From assembly GCF_030646155.1 (NCBI RefSeq), contig NZ_JAUTDN010000013.1:51174-115173 (forward strand): DNA of 64,000 nucleotides. Reading direction: 5' to 3'. Position 1 is the stretch's first letter; every line of letters begins with the position of its first letter. The notes below the pieces were generated by a model, which was not told the DNA's origin, ran no database searches, and saw only the letters and a program-made list of their open reading frames with translations. Source of the stretch: Conexibacter sp. CPCC 205762 (lineage in GTDB: Bacteria > Actinomycetota > Thermoleophilia > Solirubrobacterales > Solirubrobacteraceae). Below are positions 16,443-26,616 of the stretch, one piece after another. The position numbers were made by a program, and so were the translations under genes.

Positions 16443-17645
16443 ATGGCTGATACGGACGAGATCACCGTCGTCGGCGGTGGCGTCGCGGGCCTGGCCGCGG
16501 CGATCGTGTGCGCGGAGGGCGGCGCGCCGGTGCGGCTGCTGGAGGCGCGCGGACAGCTCGGCGGCCGCGCCCGCAGCGACGACGGCCCCTACAAGACCAA
16601 CTTCGGTCCGCACGCGCTCTACGCCAACGGCACGCTGCACGCCTTCCTGGCCGAACGCGGGCTGCTGCCGCCGCTGGTGAAGCCGCCGTTGACGCGCGTC
16701 TACTTCCATGCGGAGGGCCGCCGCCGCGCGACCCCGCCGCCGCCCTTCGCGACGGCGGTCGTGAAGCTGTGGCGCGTCAAGCGGGCGCCGGTCGACCGCT
16801 CCTTCCGCGACTGGGCGAGCGAGCGGGTCGGAGCGCGCGCGGCCGAGCAGCTCTGCGGCAGCGCAGGCGTCTTCTGCTTCTTCCACGATCCGGGCGCGCT
16901 GTCGGCGGCGTTCGTGTGGGAGCGCTGGCGCCAGGCGTTCGGCGACCAGCCGACGAAGGCGCGCTTCCCGCGCGGCGGCTGGAACGCGATCGTCGGCAGG
17001 ATGGAGCGGCACGCGCGCGAGCACGGCGCACAGATCGAGACCGGCGCGCGCGTGACAAGCGCGCCGCGCGCCCCGGCGATCGTCGCGACCGAGCTGAAGG
17101 ACGCCCGCGCCCTGCTGCACGACGACGCGCTCGACCACCCCGGCGGCCTCGCCGTCGGCCTCGACCTCGGGCTGACGAGCAGACGCGGCGACCCGTTCGT
17201 CGTCTGGGACCTCGACCAGGCCGGCTGGGTCGAGCGCTTCAGCACGCGCGACCGCTCGCTCGCGCCCGCGGGGGAGGAGCTGGTGCAGGCGCAGATCGGG
17301 ATCCGGCCGGGCGAGTCGACCGAGCAGGCGGAGCAGCGGCTGGAGACGCTGCTCGACCACGCGCTCGGCGACGACTGGCGCGCCCGCACGCGCTTCCGCC
17401 GCCGCACCCGCTTCGAGGACCGCAGCGGCGCGCTCGACCTGCCGGGCGTCAGCTGGCGCGACCGTCCGGCGGTCGAGCGCGGCGACGGGATCTTCCTCGC
17501 CGGCGACCACGTCGCCGCGCCCGGCCTGCTCAGCGACGCCTCGATCGCGTCGGCTCGCGCGGCGGCCGCCGGCGCGCTCGCCTGGCGCGGCGAGCGCGGC
17601 AGCGGCGCTCAGGCCGGCTTGCGCGCGGAGATCAGCAGGTTGTAG
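16443..17645 (+). CDS. FAD-dependent amine oxidase/desaturase-like oxidoreductase
   Basis: A 400-residue flavoprotein with an N-terminal dinucleotide-binding motif (VVGGGVAGLAAAIVCAEGG) and the downstream RxxGGRA motif (QLGGRARS). A C-terminal FAD contact, GIFLAGDHVAAPGLLSDASI, is typical of phytoene-desaturase/amine-oxidase relatives. The start ATG 16443 has GGAGGG at 16432-16437. The substrate is unknown. It lies opposite a MocR regulator that probably controls it. The last 37 bases overlap the end of the convergent methyltransferase gene. Confidence 0.85.
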   Translation: MADTDEITVVGGGVAGLAAAIVCAEGGAPVRLLEARGQLGGRARSDDGPYKTNFGPHALYANGTLHAFLAERGLLPPLVKPPLTRVYFHAEGRRRATPPPPFATAVVKLWRVKRAPVDRSFRDWASERVGARAAEQLCGSAGVFCFFHDPGALSAAFVWERWRQAFGDQPTKARFPRGGWNAIVGRMERHAREHGAQIETGARVTSAPRAPAIVATELKDARALLHDDALDHPGGLAVGLDLGLTSRRGDPFVVWDLDQAGWVERFSTRDRSLAPAGEELVQAQIGIRPGESTEQAEQRLETLLDHALGDDWRARTRFRRRTRFEDRSGALDLPGVSWRDRPAVERGDGIFLAGDHVAAPGLLSDASIASARAAAAGALAWRGERGSGAQAGLRAEISRL

Positions 17646-18538
17646 AAGATCGCCGCCGGCAGCCGGCCCTCCAGCAGCGTCTCGTCGAGCTTCTGGAAGA
17701 CGAGGTAGCCGCGGTAGGCGTACTGCCGCCAGCCCCACGGCACGTCCTGCGGCTCGGCGGTCGCCTCCAGCGCGCGGTTGGTCCAGCCGAACCAGTTCGC
17801 CGTCAGCTCCTCGCCACGGACGTTGACCTGCTCGAAGCCGGCGCCGCGCGCGACGTCGGCGAGGTCGCCCGGCGAGAAGGCGTGGATGTCGACGAACTGC
17901 TCCAGCCGGTGGTCCTCGTGGTGGCCCTGCGAGCCGCCGTGGCCGTTGCCGAGCGCGCCGGCCGCGCGCGCTCTCATCGCCCAGCGCCAGACGGGGGCGA
18001 CGGCGCCGGCGCCGCGCTTGGGCAGCTGCGCGATGCGGTCGCCATAGCGCGACGGCTCGCCCGCGAAGACGACCGTGCCGCCCGGTCTCAGCACGCGCTC
18101 GAACTCGGCGAACGCCTGCGCCAGGTCGGGCAGGTGGTGGAGGACGGCGTGGCCGAGCACGAGGTCGAAGGAGGCGTCCTCGAACGGCAGCTCCTCGGCG
18201 CCGGTGACGACCGTCTCGACGTCGAGTCTCAGGCGCTCGGCGTTGCCGCGCAGCGTCGCGACCATCCCGGGCGAGATGTCGGTGCAGGTGGCGGCTCCGA
18301 TCACGCCCGCCTGCAGCATGTTGAGCGAGAAGTAGCCGGTGCCGGAGCCGATCTCCAGCGACCGCTCGAAGCCCTCGTCGAGACGCTTGCCGAGCACCTT
18401 GCGGAGCTTCGTCAGCACCTGCTGCTGGCCCGGCTCACCGAAGTCGATGCCCCACTTGGCGTCGTAACTGTCGGCGGCGACGTCGTGGTACTTCTCGTTG
18501 ACGACGCGGATGTCCTCGGCAGTGCTTGGAGCCTCCAT
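17609..18538 (-). CDS. SAM-dependent methyltransferase (class I)
   Basis: A 309-residue protein. The SAM-binding motif I is SLEIGSGTGYFSLNML at about residue 61, with motif II CTDISPGMVATLRGNA and post-motif LVLGHAVLHHLPDLAQAF, LRPGGTVVFAGEP. A C-terminal region of about 100 residues is specific to this subgroup. It is divergent from a second methyltransferase with only 30 bases between start codons. The neighbourhood suggests O-methylation of a polysaccharide, but the sequence alone gives no substrate. Confidence 0.88.
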   Translation of the reverse strand: MEAPSTAEDIRVVNEKYHDVAADSYDAKWGIDFGEPGQQQVLTKLRKVLGKRLDEGFERSLEIGSGTGYFSLNMLQAGVIGAATCTDISPGMVATLRGNAERLRLDVETVVTGAEELPFEDASFDLVLGHAVLHHLPDLAQAFAEFERVLRPGGTVVFAGEPSRYGDRIAQLPKRGAGAVAPVWRWAMRARAAGALGNGHGGSQGHHEDHRLEQFVDIHAFSPGDLADVARGAGFEQVNVRGEELTANWFGWTNRALEATAEPQDVPWGWRQYAYRGYLVFQKLDETLLEGRLPAAIFYNLLISARKPA

Positions 18539-18568
18539 AGGCCGCGGGAGTCTACGCTGTCGCTCGCG

Positions 18569-19342
18569 ATGGAGACCGCATACGTTCAGTCGAACCAGCC
18601 CGAGGGCGTGCCGCCGCTGGAGCTCACCGGTGAGCGCACGCTGCCCGACGTGCCGGAGGAGAACTACTGGTACCGCCGGCACCTCGTCGTCTACGAGTGG
18701 ATCGCGGCGCAGGCGAGCGGCCAGCGCGTGGTCGACATGGCCTGCGGCGAGGGCTACGGCAGCGAGGTGCTGTCGCGCACGGCCCGCTCGGTCGTCGGCG
18801 TCGACGCCAACCCGCAGGCGCACGAGCACGCGCGCCTGCGCTACGTCCGCCCGCACCTGCGCTTCGCGCGGGACCTCGTCGAGCGCTTCAGCGAGGAGTG
18901 CGACGCGGTCGTCTTCCTGCAGACGATCGAGCACGTGCAGAACCCGGGCGAGATCCTCGAGCACTTCAAGGCGATGCTGGCGCCGGGCGGGGTCGCCTAC
19001 GTCTCGACGCCGAACCTGCTGACGCTCGCGCCGGAGGGGGCGGAGAAGTCGGAGAACCCGTGGCACGTGAAGGAGTACCGCGCGCACGAGTTCCGCCGCC
19101 TGTGCGCCGACCACTTCGGCCAGGTCGAGCTGTACGGCCTCTTCCACGCCCGCAAGCTGGCCGCGCACGAGTTCGCGATCAGACGGCTCGGCTGGGACAC
19201 GGTCCACAGACGGCTCGGCGTCACGAGAGCGTTCTACGACCGCTTCACGCCGGCGATCGCCGCCTCCGACTTCAAGCTCGTGGCCGGCGACGACGCGCTG
19301 CTGGACCGCGCGCTCGACTTCGTCGCGGTCTGCCGGGGCTGA
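18569..19342 (+). CDS. SAM-dependent methyltransferase, Rv3030-like
   Basis: A 257-residue class I methyltransferase. It opens LELTGERTLPDVPEENYWYR, a segment I recognise from mycobacterial Rv3030, followed by motif I VVDMACGEGYGSEVL at about residue 52 and LAPGGVAYVSTPN at about 140. In mycobacteria this protein sits directly upstream of a GH57 branching enzyme and a GT4 glucosyltransferase in the methylglucose lipopolysaccharide locus. The same order occurs here, so sugar O-methylation is likely. The gene is first in the plus-strand operon and its stop lies 2 bases before the next start. Confidence 0.87.
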   Translation: METAYVQSNQPEGVPPLELTGERTLPDVPEENYWYRRHLVVYEWIAAQASGQRVVDMACGEGYGSEVLSRTARSVVGVDANPQAHEHARLRYVRPHLRFARDLVERFSEECDAVVFLQTIEHVQNPGEILEHFKAMLAPGGVAYVSTPNLLTLAPEGAEKSENPWHVKEYRAHEFRRLCADHFGQVELYGLFHARKLAAHEFAIRRLGWDTVHRRLGVTRAFYDRFTPAIAASDFKLVAGDDALLDRALDFVAVCRG

Positions 19343-19344
19343 CG

Positions 19345-20841
19345 ATGGCCGCGGGCGAGGATCGCGGCGAGCTGGCGCTCGTCCTCCACACGCACATGCC
19401 CTACGTCGAGGGCTACGGCACCTGGCCGTTCGGCGAGGAGTGGCTGTGGGAGGCGCTGGCGACCTGCTACCTGCCGCTGCTGGAGCTGCTCGACGCGCGC
19501 GGCGAGCAGGTCACCTTCTCGCTGACGCCGGTGCTGGCCGACCAGCTCGCGGCGCCGGGATTGGTGGACCGCTTCGCCGCGTTCCTGCGCACGACCCGTC
19601 GCGAGACCCACCGGATCGACGCCGCCGGCTGTCGCGAGGGCGGCCACGACGACTGGGCGGCCGAGCTGGAGCGCGCGGCCGGCGACTACGAGCGCGCGCT
19701 GGAGCGGGCGCTGGAGCTGGAGCGCTCCGACGGCGGCCTGCTCGGCGCGTTCGCCCGCCACGCCGCCTGGACCTCGTCGGCGACGCACGCGGTGCTGCCG
19801 CTGCTGGCGACCGACGCCGGCGTGCGGCTGCAGCTGGAGACGGGGATCGCGTCGCAGCGGGCGCGGCTGGAGGCGGCCGGCGCGCGCGAGTGGCGCGGCG
19901 GCTTCTGGCTGCCCGAGTGCGCCCACGCGCCGTGGCTGGACCCGCTGCTGGAGGAGGCCGGCGTGCACGCCGTCTGCCTCGACCTGACCGACGTGCTCGG
20001 CCGCGGCAGCGCCGCCCAGCTGGCGCCGCTGCAGAGCGCCGACGGGCCGCTGCTGGTCCCGATCGACCGCGCGACGATCGAGCTGGTCTGGAGCGACGAC
20101 GGCTATCCCGCGCACGCCGCCTACCGCGACTACCACGCCTTCACGGTCCACCACCACCGCGTCTGGAGCAACGAGGGGGAGACCTACGACCACGCCGCCG
20201 CGCTCGCGCAGGCGCGCGCCGACGCGGCCGACTTCGTCACCCGCACGATCGCCCGCCTCGACGCCGGCGCGGCCGAGCTGGGCCGCCCCGCGCTCGCCGT
20301 CTGCGCGATCGACACGGAGCTGTTCGGCCACTGGTGGTACGAGGGGATAGCGTGGCTGGAGGCGGTCCTCGACGAGGCCGATCGCCAGGGCCTGCGGATC
20401 GCCCACCTCGACGACGCGCTCCAGCGCCATCGCGCGGTGCCGGTGGCCGGCGCGCTCGCCGCCGCCGCACCCGCGACCGCCCGCGCGCGCGACGCCGTCC
20501 GCGCCGGCGAGCTGCCCGCGACGACGTGGGGCACGCCGCGCGACCTGTCGACCTGGGACGGCCCCGCCGTCGCCGACCTCGCCTGGCGCGCCCGTGCGCT
20601 GGAGCTGGAGACGCTGCTGCGCCCGCACGGCGCGCCGCCTGCCTCCGCCCGCGCCCGCCGCGAGCTGCTCGCGCTGCACGCCAGCGACTGGGCCTTCCAG
20701 GTCACGCGCGAGCTGGCCGGCCCCTACCCGCGCGAGCGCGCAGACGGCCACGCCGCGGCGCTCGCGGCCGCGCTCGCGCAGCCCGCCGCCGGCGACGACG
20801 AGGGCGCCGTCCGCAGCCTCGCGCCGCACCTGCCGCGCTGA
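19345..20841 (+). CDS. GH57 1,4-alpha-glucan branching enzyme-like protein
   Basis: A 498-residue GH57 protein. Motif 1 is LVLHTHMPYVEGYG at about residue 12. The nucleophile Glu lies in GGFWLPECAHAPW at about 188, and the acid Asp in AVCAIDTELFGHWWYEG at about 315. A helical C-terminal domain (SARARRELLALHASDWAFQV) is typical of GH57 branching enzymes. It forms alpha-1,6 branches in alpha-glucans; mycobacterial Rv3031 is the counterpart in methylglucose lipopolysaccharide synthesis. The order methyltransferase, GH57, GT4 is kept. A signal peptide is absent, so it acts in the cytoplasm. Confidence 0.9.
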   Translation: MAAGEDRGELALVLHTHMPYVEGYGTWPFGEEWLWEALATCYLPLLELLDARGEQVTFSLTPVLADQLAAPGLVDRFAAFLRTTRRETHRIDAAGCREGGHDDWAAELERAAGDYERALERALELERSDGGLLGAFARHAAWTSSATHAVLPLLATDAGVRLQLETGIASQRARLEAAGAREWRGGFWLPECAHAPWLDPLLEEAGVHAVCLDLTDVLGRGSAAQLAPLQSADGPLLVPIDRATIELVWSDDGYPAHAAYRDYHAFTVHHHRVWSNEGETYDHAAALAQARADAADFVTRTIARLDAGAAELGRPALAVCAIDTELFGHWWYEGIAWLEAVLDEADRQGLRIAHLDDALQRHRAVPVAGALAAAAPATARARDAVRAGELPATTWGTPRDLSTWDGPAVADLAWRARALELETLLRPHGAPPASARARRELLALHASDWAFQVTRELAGPYPRERADGHAAALAAALAQPAAGDDEGAVRSLAPHLPR

Positions 20842-20844
20842 GCC

Positions 20845-20860
20845 CGGATCGGCCGATCCG
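20845..20860. terminator. 16-bp perfect palindrome after the GH57 gene
   Basis: CGGATCGGCCGATCCG begins 4 bases after the GH57 stop. As RNA it would form a 6-base stem with a GGCC loop, so it may be a weak terminator or attenuator between GH57 and the GT4 gene, 88 bases downstream. An operator role is equally possible. Confidence 0.35.
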
Positions 20861-20948
20861 CGCGGCGCCGCGACCAGCCGGCGTCGCAGGCCGCCCGCTC
20901 CACTAGACTGCCGCGAGCCGGCGTCCCCTGGCCGGCGAGCCAGTCCGC

Positions 20949-22139
20949 ATGGCAGCCACCCGCGTCCTCATCCTCTCCTGGGAGTACCCCCCGCTGATCG
21001 AGGGCGGGCTCGCCCGTCACGTGCGCAAGCTCTCCGAGCAGCTCGTCGCGCGCGGCGTCGAGGTGCACGTGCTGACGCGCAGCGACGGCCGCAGCCCGGC
21101 CGAGGAGGAGCTGGAGGGCGTTCACGTCCACCGCGTCAGCGAGCCGGTCAAGCCGGCCGACCTCGACGCCTTCGTCAGCTGGATCGAGCGGATGAACGGC
21201 GACATGGTCAGCGCCGGGCTGGAGCTGGGCGCGCGGATGACGTTCGACCTCGTCCACGGCCACGACTGGCTCGTCGCGGCGGCGGGGGAGGAGCTGTCGC
21301 GCAGGCTGCGCGCGCCGTGGGTCGTGACGATCCACGCGACCGAGTACGGCCGCCACCAGGGCTGGGTCGACAAGTACCCGCAGTCGCACATCCACGGCGT
21401 CGAGACGTGGATGGCGAACAAGGCCGACGCGGTCATCACCTGCTCGGCCTACATGCGCGACCACGTCGCCGACATCTATGACCTCGACGACCAGCGGGTC
21501 GCGGTGATCCCGAACGGGATCGACCCGCTCGACCTGCAGCCGGTCGAGGACCTCGACGCGCTCCGCGCCCGCTTCGCGCAGCCGCACGAGCGGCTCGTGC
21601 TGCTGGTCGGCCGGCTCGTCTACGAGAAGGGCTTCCAGATCGCGCTGGAGGCGCTGCCGGGCGTGATCGAGCGGCTCGGCGACGTGCGCTTCCTCGTCGC
21701 CGGCTCCGGCACCGCGGAGTCCGAGCTGAAGCAGCAGGCCGACGAGCTCGGCCTGCTCGCGCACGGCACCTTCATGGGCTGGATCGGCGACGACGTGCTG
21801 CACTCGCTCTACCGCATCGCCGACCTGACGGTCGTGCCGTCGATCTACGAGCCGTTCGGGCTCGTGGCGCTGGAGGCGATGGCCTCCGGCTGCCCGACGA
21901 TCGTCGCCGACACCGGCGGCCTGCGCGAGGTCGTGCCGAACGAGCACGTCGGCCTCCGCTTCCGCTCGCGCGACCCGCAGTCGCTCGCGACGATGATGGA
22001 GCGGGTGCTGTCGGACACGACGCTGCGCGACCGCCTGATCGCGCAGGCGAGCGAGCACGTGCTGCGCTTCGACTGGGCCGACATCGCGCGCCAGACCGCC
22101 GAGGTCTACGGCGAGCTGCGGCGCGGGCTCGCCGTCTAG
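20949..22139 (+). CDS. GT4 alpha-glucosyltransferase (Rv3032-like)
   Basis: A 396-residue GT-B enzyme. It opens VLILSWEYPPLIEGGLARHV (acceptor/donor glycine loop), then VTIHATEYGRHQGWV at about 120. LLVGRLVYEKGFQIALEA lies at about 218, and the donor motif SIYEPFGLVALEAMASGCPT at about 300 has the E-x7-E pair of retaining GT4 enzymes. It resembles mycobacterial Rv3032, which elongates alpha-1,4-glucan for methylglucose lipopolysaccharide and glycogen. The donor is probably ADP- or UDP-glucose. Its stop shares CTAG with the stop of the convergent ABC permease. Confidence 0.9.
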   Translation: MAATRVLILSWEYPPLIEGGLARHVRKLSEQLVARGVEVHVLTRSDGRSPAEEELEGVHVHRVSEPVKPADLDAFVSWIERMNGDMVSAGLELGARMTFDLVHGHDWLVAAAGEELSRRLRAPWVVTIHATEYGRHQGWVDKYPQSHIHGVETWMANKADAVITCSAYMRDHVADIYDLDDQRVAVIPNGIDPLDLQPVEDLDALRARFAQPHERLVLLVGRLVYEKGFQIALEALPGVIERLGDVRFLVAGSGTAESELKQQADELGLLAHGTFMGWIGDDVLHSLYRIADLTVVPSIYEPFGLVALEAMASGCPTIVADTGGLREVVPNEHVGLRFRSRDPQSLATMMERVLSDTTLRDRLIAQASEHVLRFDWADIARQTAEVYGELRRGLAV

Positions 22140-22917
22140 TCGATCAGCCGCACGCGCAGCCGCCAGATCGCCAGCCGCCAGGTGATCAGGCCGAAGACGG
22201 TCAGGAAGGCGAGGTGGCCGAGGTCGGCCCACGGGTCGATCCCCATCACGACCAGGTCGCGCACGAGCTGGACGCAGTGGTAGAGCGGGTTGAACTGCGC
22301 GACCACCTGGATCGCGTTCGGCAGCCCGTCGATCGGGAAGAAGGTGCCGGCGACGAGGAACAGCGGCGTCAGCAGGCCGCTCTGGACGTAGCTGAAGTTG
22401 TCTATCGATCTCGCGATAGCGGCGACGGTGAGGCCGAAGCCGGCGAACGCGGCGCCGGTCACGAAGCAGACGATCGGGACGAAGATCGCGGTCCAGCGCG
22501 GCGACAGCCCGAAGGCGATCGCGACCAGCAGCGGCGCGTTGCCGTACACCCCTGCACGGAGGCCGATCCAGAGGATCTCCGAGGTCGCGATCTCGTCGAC
22601 GTCGACCGGCGCGGCGAGGAAGGCGTCGTACGTTCTCTGGAAGCGATACTTGATGAAGGTCCCGAACATCGCCGGGAAGACCGACGAGAACAGCACCGCC
22701 GTGGCGACGATGCCGGTGCCGATGTACTCCTTGTAGGAGAGCCCGTTGACGCTCGACACCAGCGCGCCGAAGCCGAAGCCGAACGCGAGCAGGTAGATCG
22801 TCGGGTCGACGACCGAGGAGAAGGTCGTCGTCTTCCAGTAGCGCGTGAAGATCGTCGCGTCGCGGCTCATCACGCCGAAGACGGCGGCCGGCTCGATCCG
22901 GCGCATGCGGCGGCGTC

Positions 22918-22921
<4 letters not shown>
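22136..22921 (-). CDS. ABC-2 type exporter permease
   Basis: A 261-residue membrane protein with about six hydrophobic segments (for example FSSVVDPTIYLLAFGFGFGA, VPIVCFVTGAAFAGFGL, SGLLTPLFLVAGTFFPIDGL) and the ABC-2 motif NPLYHCVQLVRDLVVMG near the end. It starts with GTG at 22921 overlapping the ATPase stop (GTGA), so subunits are co-translated. This is the NodJ/DrrB class used for export of lipids, drugs or glycans. It lies between the glucosyltransferase and the acyltransferase of the polysaccharide-like locus, so the cargo may be that product (inference). Confidence 0.9.
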
Positions 22922-23813
<892 letters not shown>

Positions 23814-23817
<4 letters not shown>

Positions 23818-24497
23818 AGCGACCAGCGCAGCCTTCTCGGCGTCTCGCGGCGGCGCAGCTCGCGTGCGGGCACGCCGGCCGCGACGGCGTTCTCGGCGAC
23901 GTCCCTGGTGACGACCGAGTTGGTGCCGATCACCGCGTTGTCGCCGACCGTGACGCCGCGCAGCAGCGCCGCGCCGTAGCCGATCCAGACGTTGCTGCCG
24001 ACGCGCACGTCGCGCTTGTAGATCCCCTGCAGCCGGATCGGCCGCTCGACGTCGACGACGCCGTGGTCGAAGTCGATCAGCATCACGCGGTCGGCGATGA
24101 TGCACTCGCGGCCGATCGAGACGTGCTGGTAGCAGGAGATCGTGCACTCCTGGCCGAGCACGCTCTTGGCGCCGATCCGCACCTCGCCCTCGTGCGCGCG
24201 CACCTTCGTGCCGTGGCCGAGCCACGACCAGCGGCCGAGCACGACCTTCGCGTCCCTGCCGATCTCGAACTTCACGTTCGGGCAGACGAAGGCGATCCCG
24301 TCGGTCTGCAGGCGGCCGCGCCAGCGCAGCTTCAGCCACGCCAGCCGCACCAGCAGCAGCGCGTAGCGGTGGTTGAGCATGCCGTTGGCGCGCATGAACC
24401 GCAGCAGCGCGCGCGGGCCGCCGGACAGCGGCGGCGGCTCTCCTCGCAGCTCGAACGGCTCCGCCGCGACGGCCTCGGGGGAGATGACGGGCTCCAT
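23814..24497 (-). CDS. Hexapeptide-repeat acyltransferase
   Basis: A 227-residue protein. The left-handed beta-helix is visible from about residue 85: VKFEIGRDAKVVLG, VRIGAKSVLGQECTI, VRVGSNVWIGYGAALLRGV, TVGDNAVIGTNSVV. The terminal AAGVPARELR is the usual acetyl-CoA-binding end. It is an O-acyltransferase of the maltose/galactoside acetyltransferase group. The mycobacterial methylglucose polysaccharide locus contains a comparable acyltransferase (Rv3034c), consistent with acylation of a glucan. First gene of the exporter operon. Confidence 0.87.
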
Positions 24498-24571
24498 CGA
24501 CTGGGCATCGTAGTGCGCGCGCGGCCGACCGGGTCCCGTCAGCTGCGCGCCCTGCGATCATCCGCGGTCGC

Positions 24572-25561
24572 ATGGCTGCCGATGGACGATCGCTCGCGGA
24601 GCGGCTGCTGGCCGGAGACAAGCGCGCGCTCGCCCGCGCGATCACGCTCGTCGAGGACGACCGGCCGGAGGGCTGGGAGCTGGTGCGGGAGATCTACCCG
24701 CACACCGGCAGAGCCGCGGTCGTCGGCTTCACCGGGCCGCCCGGCGTCGGCAAGTCGACGCTGCTGGGTGCGCTGACGAGAGCGGAGCGGGCGCGCGACC
24801 GCACCGTCGGCGTGCTGTCGATCGACCCCTCGTCGCCGTTCACGAGAGGCGCGCTGCTGGGCGACCGCATCCGCCTCACCGAGCACTTCCTCGACCCGGG
24901 CGTCTTCATCCGCTCGATGGCCAACCGCGGCGCGCTCGGCGGCCTCTCGGAGGCGGCGCTGCAGGGCGCGCTGCTGATGGACGCGGCGGGGCGCGACGTG
25001 GTGTTCGTGGAGACGGTCGGCGTGGGCCAGGCGGAGGTCGACGTGATCGACCACGCCGACACGGTCGTGCTGGCGCTGATGCCCGGCTCGGGCGACTCGA
25101 TCCAGGCGCTGAAGGCGGGCGTGATGGAGATCCCCGACGTGATCGTCGTCAACAAGGCCGACCACCCGCTGACCGACACGATGGTGCGCGAGATCCGCGG
25201 CGTGCTGTCGCTGGCGCCGGCGCGCGCGGGCGCCTGGAAGGTCCCGATCGTGAAGACCCAGGCGGCCTTCGGCATCGGCATCGACGAGCTGGCCGCCGCG
25301 CTGGAGGCGCACCGCACGTACATCACGGCCGAGGGCACCCTGCTGGAGCGCCGCCGCCGCAACCTGATGAACGAGGTCGTCGCGCTCGCGACCGCGCGCA
25401 TGCGCCGCCGCCTCGAGGCCTCGATCGCCGCCGACCCGACCGTCCAGGACCTGCTCGACGAGGTCGTCGCCCGCCGCCTCGACCCCGCCAGCGCCGCGAC
25501 CGAGATCCTCGCCCGCAACGCCGCCCGCGTCAGCGCCGACAGCCCCGAACCGGCTGGCTGA
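24572..25561 (+). CDS. meaB: MeaB/ArgK-family GTPase, methylmalonyl-CoA mutase chaperone
   Basis: A 329-residue P-loop GTPase. Walker A is GFTGPPGVGKSTLLGAL at about residue 52, followed by SIDPSSPFTRGALLGDRIRL, the MeaB switch VFVETVGVGQAEVDV at about 148 and the base-specificity motif VVNKAD at about 190. A C-terminal dimerisation arm follows. MeaB loads and protects adenosylcobalamin on methylmalonyl-CoA mutase. A B12-binding mutase subunit lies at 31537, and acyl-CoA genes lie between, supporting this role. The catalytic mutase subunit is not in the window. Confidence 0.93.
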   Translation: MAADGRSLAERLLAGDKRALARAITLVEDDRPEGWELVREIYPHTGRAAVVGFTGPPGVGKSTLLGALTRAERARDRTVGVLSIDPSSPFTRGALLGDRIRLTEHFLDPGVFIRSMANRGALGGLSEAALQGALLMDAAGRDVVFVETVGVGQAEVDVIDHADTVVLALMPGSGDSIQALKAGVMEIPDVIVVNKADHPLTDTMVREIRGVLSLAPARAGAWKVPIVKTQAAFGIGIDELAAALEAHRTYITAEGTLLERRRRNLMNEVVALATARMRRRLEASIAADPTVQDLLDEVVARRLDPASAATEILARNAARVSADSPEPAG

Positions 25562-25571
25562 GGCGATGTTG

Positions 25572-25589
25572 CCGGCGCGTTAGCGCCGG
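25572..25589 (+). terminator. Hairpin after meaB
   Basis: CCGGCGC (25572-25578) and GCGCCGG (25583-25589) flank a GTTA loop, 10 bases past the meaB stop. A short T-rich stretch (CCCTTTCTTG) follows at about 25599. Probable transcription terminator. Confidence 0.55.
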
Positions 25590-25637
25590 AACGCGATTCA
25601 CCCTTTCTTGACACGTGGGGAACGGCGGACCGCGACA

Positions 25638-26594
25638 GTGACTCGCGTGAACGCCGTCGCCCGTCCGCTGCTGCCTCACCTGCGCGCGCAGCTGCCCGCG
25701 CTCGGTGCCTCCGATCGCAAGGTGGCGGAGGCGGTGCTGGCGCAGCCGGGGGCGGTCGTCTTCTGGTCGGTCAGCGAGCTGGCGGCGTCGGCCGGGACGG
25801 CGAAGTCGAGCGTCGTGCGCTTCTGTCAGGGCCTTGGGCTGCGCGGCTTCCACGACCTCAAGCTCGTGCTCGCGCAGGAGACCGCGGTCGAGCACCGCGG
25901 CGCCGGGCCGGCCGGGCCGTGGAGCGTCGACGCCGCGATCGCCGACGGGACCGCGCTCGAAGGCGACGAGCCGGAGCCGGTGCCGGATGCGCTCGGCACG
26001 GTCGTCTGGCGCGGGGTCGAGACGCTGCGCGACACCGCCGCGACCGTCGACCGCGACAGCTTCGAGACGACCGCGACGCGGATCGCCGAGGCGCACACCG
26101 TCCTGCTCGTCGGCTCCGGCTCCTCGGCGCCGCTCGCCCACGACGCCGCACAGCGGCTGCGCTCGATCGGGATCCGCACCGCCGCGCCCGGCGACAGCCC
26201 CGGCCAGCTCGTCGCCGCCGCGCTGCTGGAGCGCGGCGACGTCTGCCTCGCGATCAGCCACAGCGGCGCGACGCGCGGCACGCTCGCCGCCCTCACCGCC
26301 GCCACCGACGCCGGCGCGACGACCGCCGCGATCACGAGCTTCTCGCGCTCGCCGCTGACCGAGCTGGCCGACCACGTGCTCGTCGCCGGCGCCCGCGCCG
26401 CCTCGCCGCGCGTCCCCTCGCTGACGAGCCGCCTCGCCCACGTCGCGGTCCTCGACGCGCTGCTGGTCGCCGTCGCCCTGCGCGACGAGCTGCGCGCCGA
26501 AGCCGCCCTCGCCCGCACCAGCGCCGCCCTCGCCGAGCAGCGCGTCCCGCGCGAGCAGCGCCCCACGCGCCGCCGCCGCCCGCAGCCGGCCTGA
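25638..26594 (+). CDS. MurR/RpiR-family regulator
   Basis: A 318-residue protein. The N-terminal RpiR helix-turn-helix is at about 10-80 (ALGASDRKVAEAVLAQPG, SELAASAGTAKSSVVRFCQ) and a SIS sugar-phosphate-binding domain at about 130-260 (LLVGSGSSAPLAHDAAQRL, DVCLAISHSGATRGTLAAL). It presumably responds to a phosphosugar. The TTG at 25608 could extend the protein by 10 residues, but those bases read TTGACA and look like a -35 element, so GTG 25638 is preferred. The C-terminus is Arg/Pro-rich. No sugar catabolic gene is adjacent. Confidence 0.88.
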   Translation: MTRVNAVARPLLPHLRAQLPALGASDRKVAEAVLAQPGAVVFWSVSELAASAGTAKSSVVRFCQGLGLRGFHDLKLVLAQETAVEHRGAGPAGPWSVDAAIADGTALEGDEPEPVPDALGTVVWRGVETLRDTAATVDRDSFETTATRIAEAHTVLLVGSGSSAPLAHDAAQRLRSIGIRTAAPGDSPGQLVAAALLERGDVCLAISHSGATRGTLAALTAATDAGATTAAITSFSRSPLTELADHVLVAGARAASPRVPSLTSRLAHVAVLDALLVAVALRDELRAEAALARTSAALAEQRVPREQRPTRRRRPQPA

Positions 26595-26616
26595 GCGGAC
26601 CGCCCAACGATGACCG

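Noticed and set aside
25608..25637. TTG start for the RpiR regulator
   Set aside because: The bases read TTGACA, a good -35 element, and the extra ten residues are not part of the family fold.
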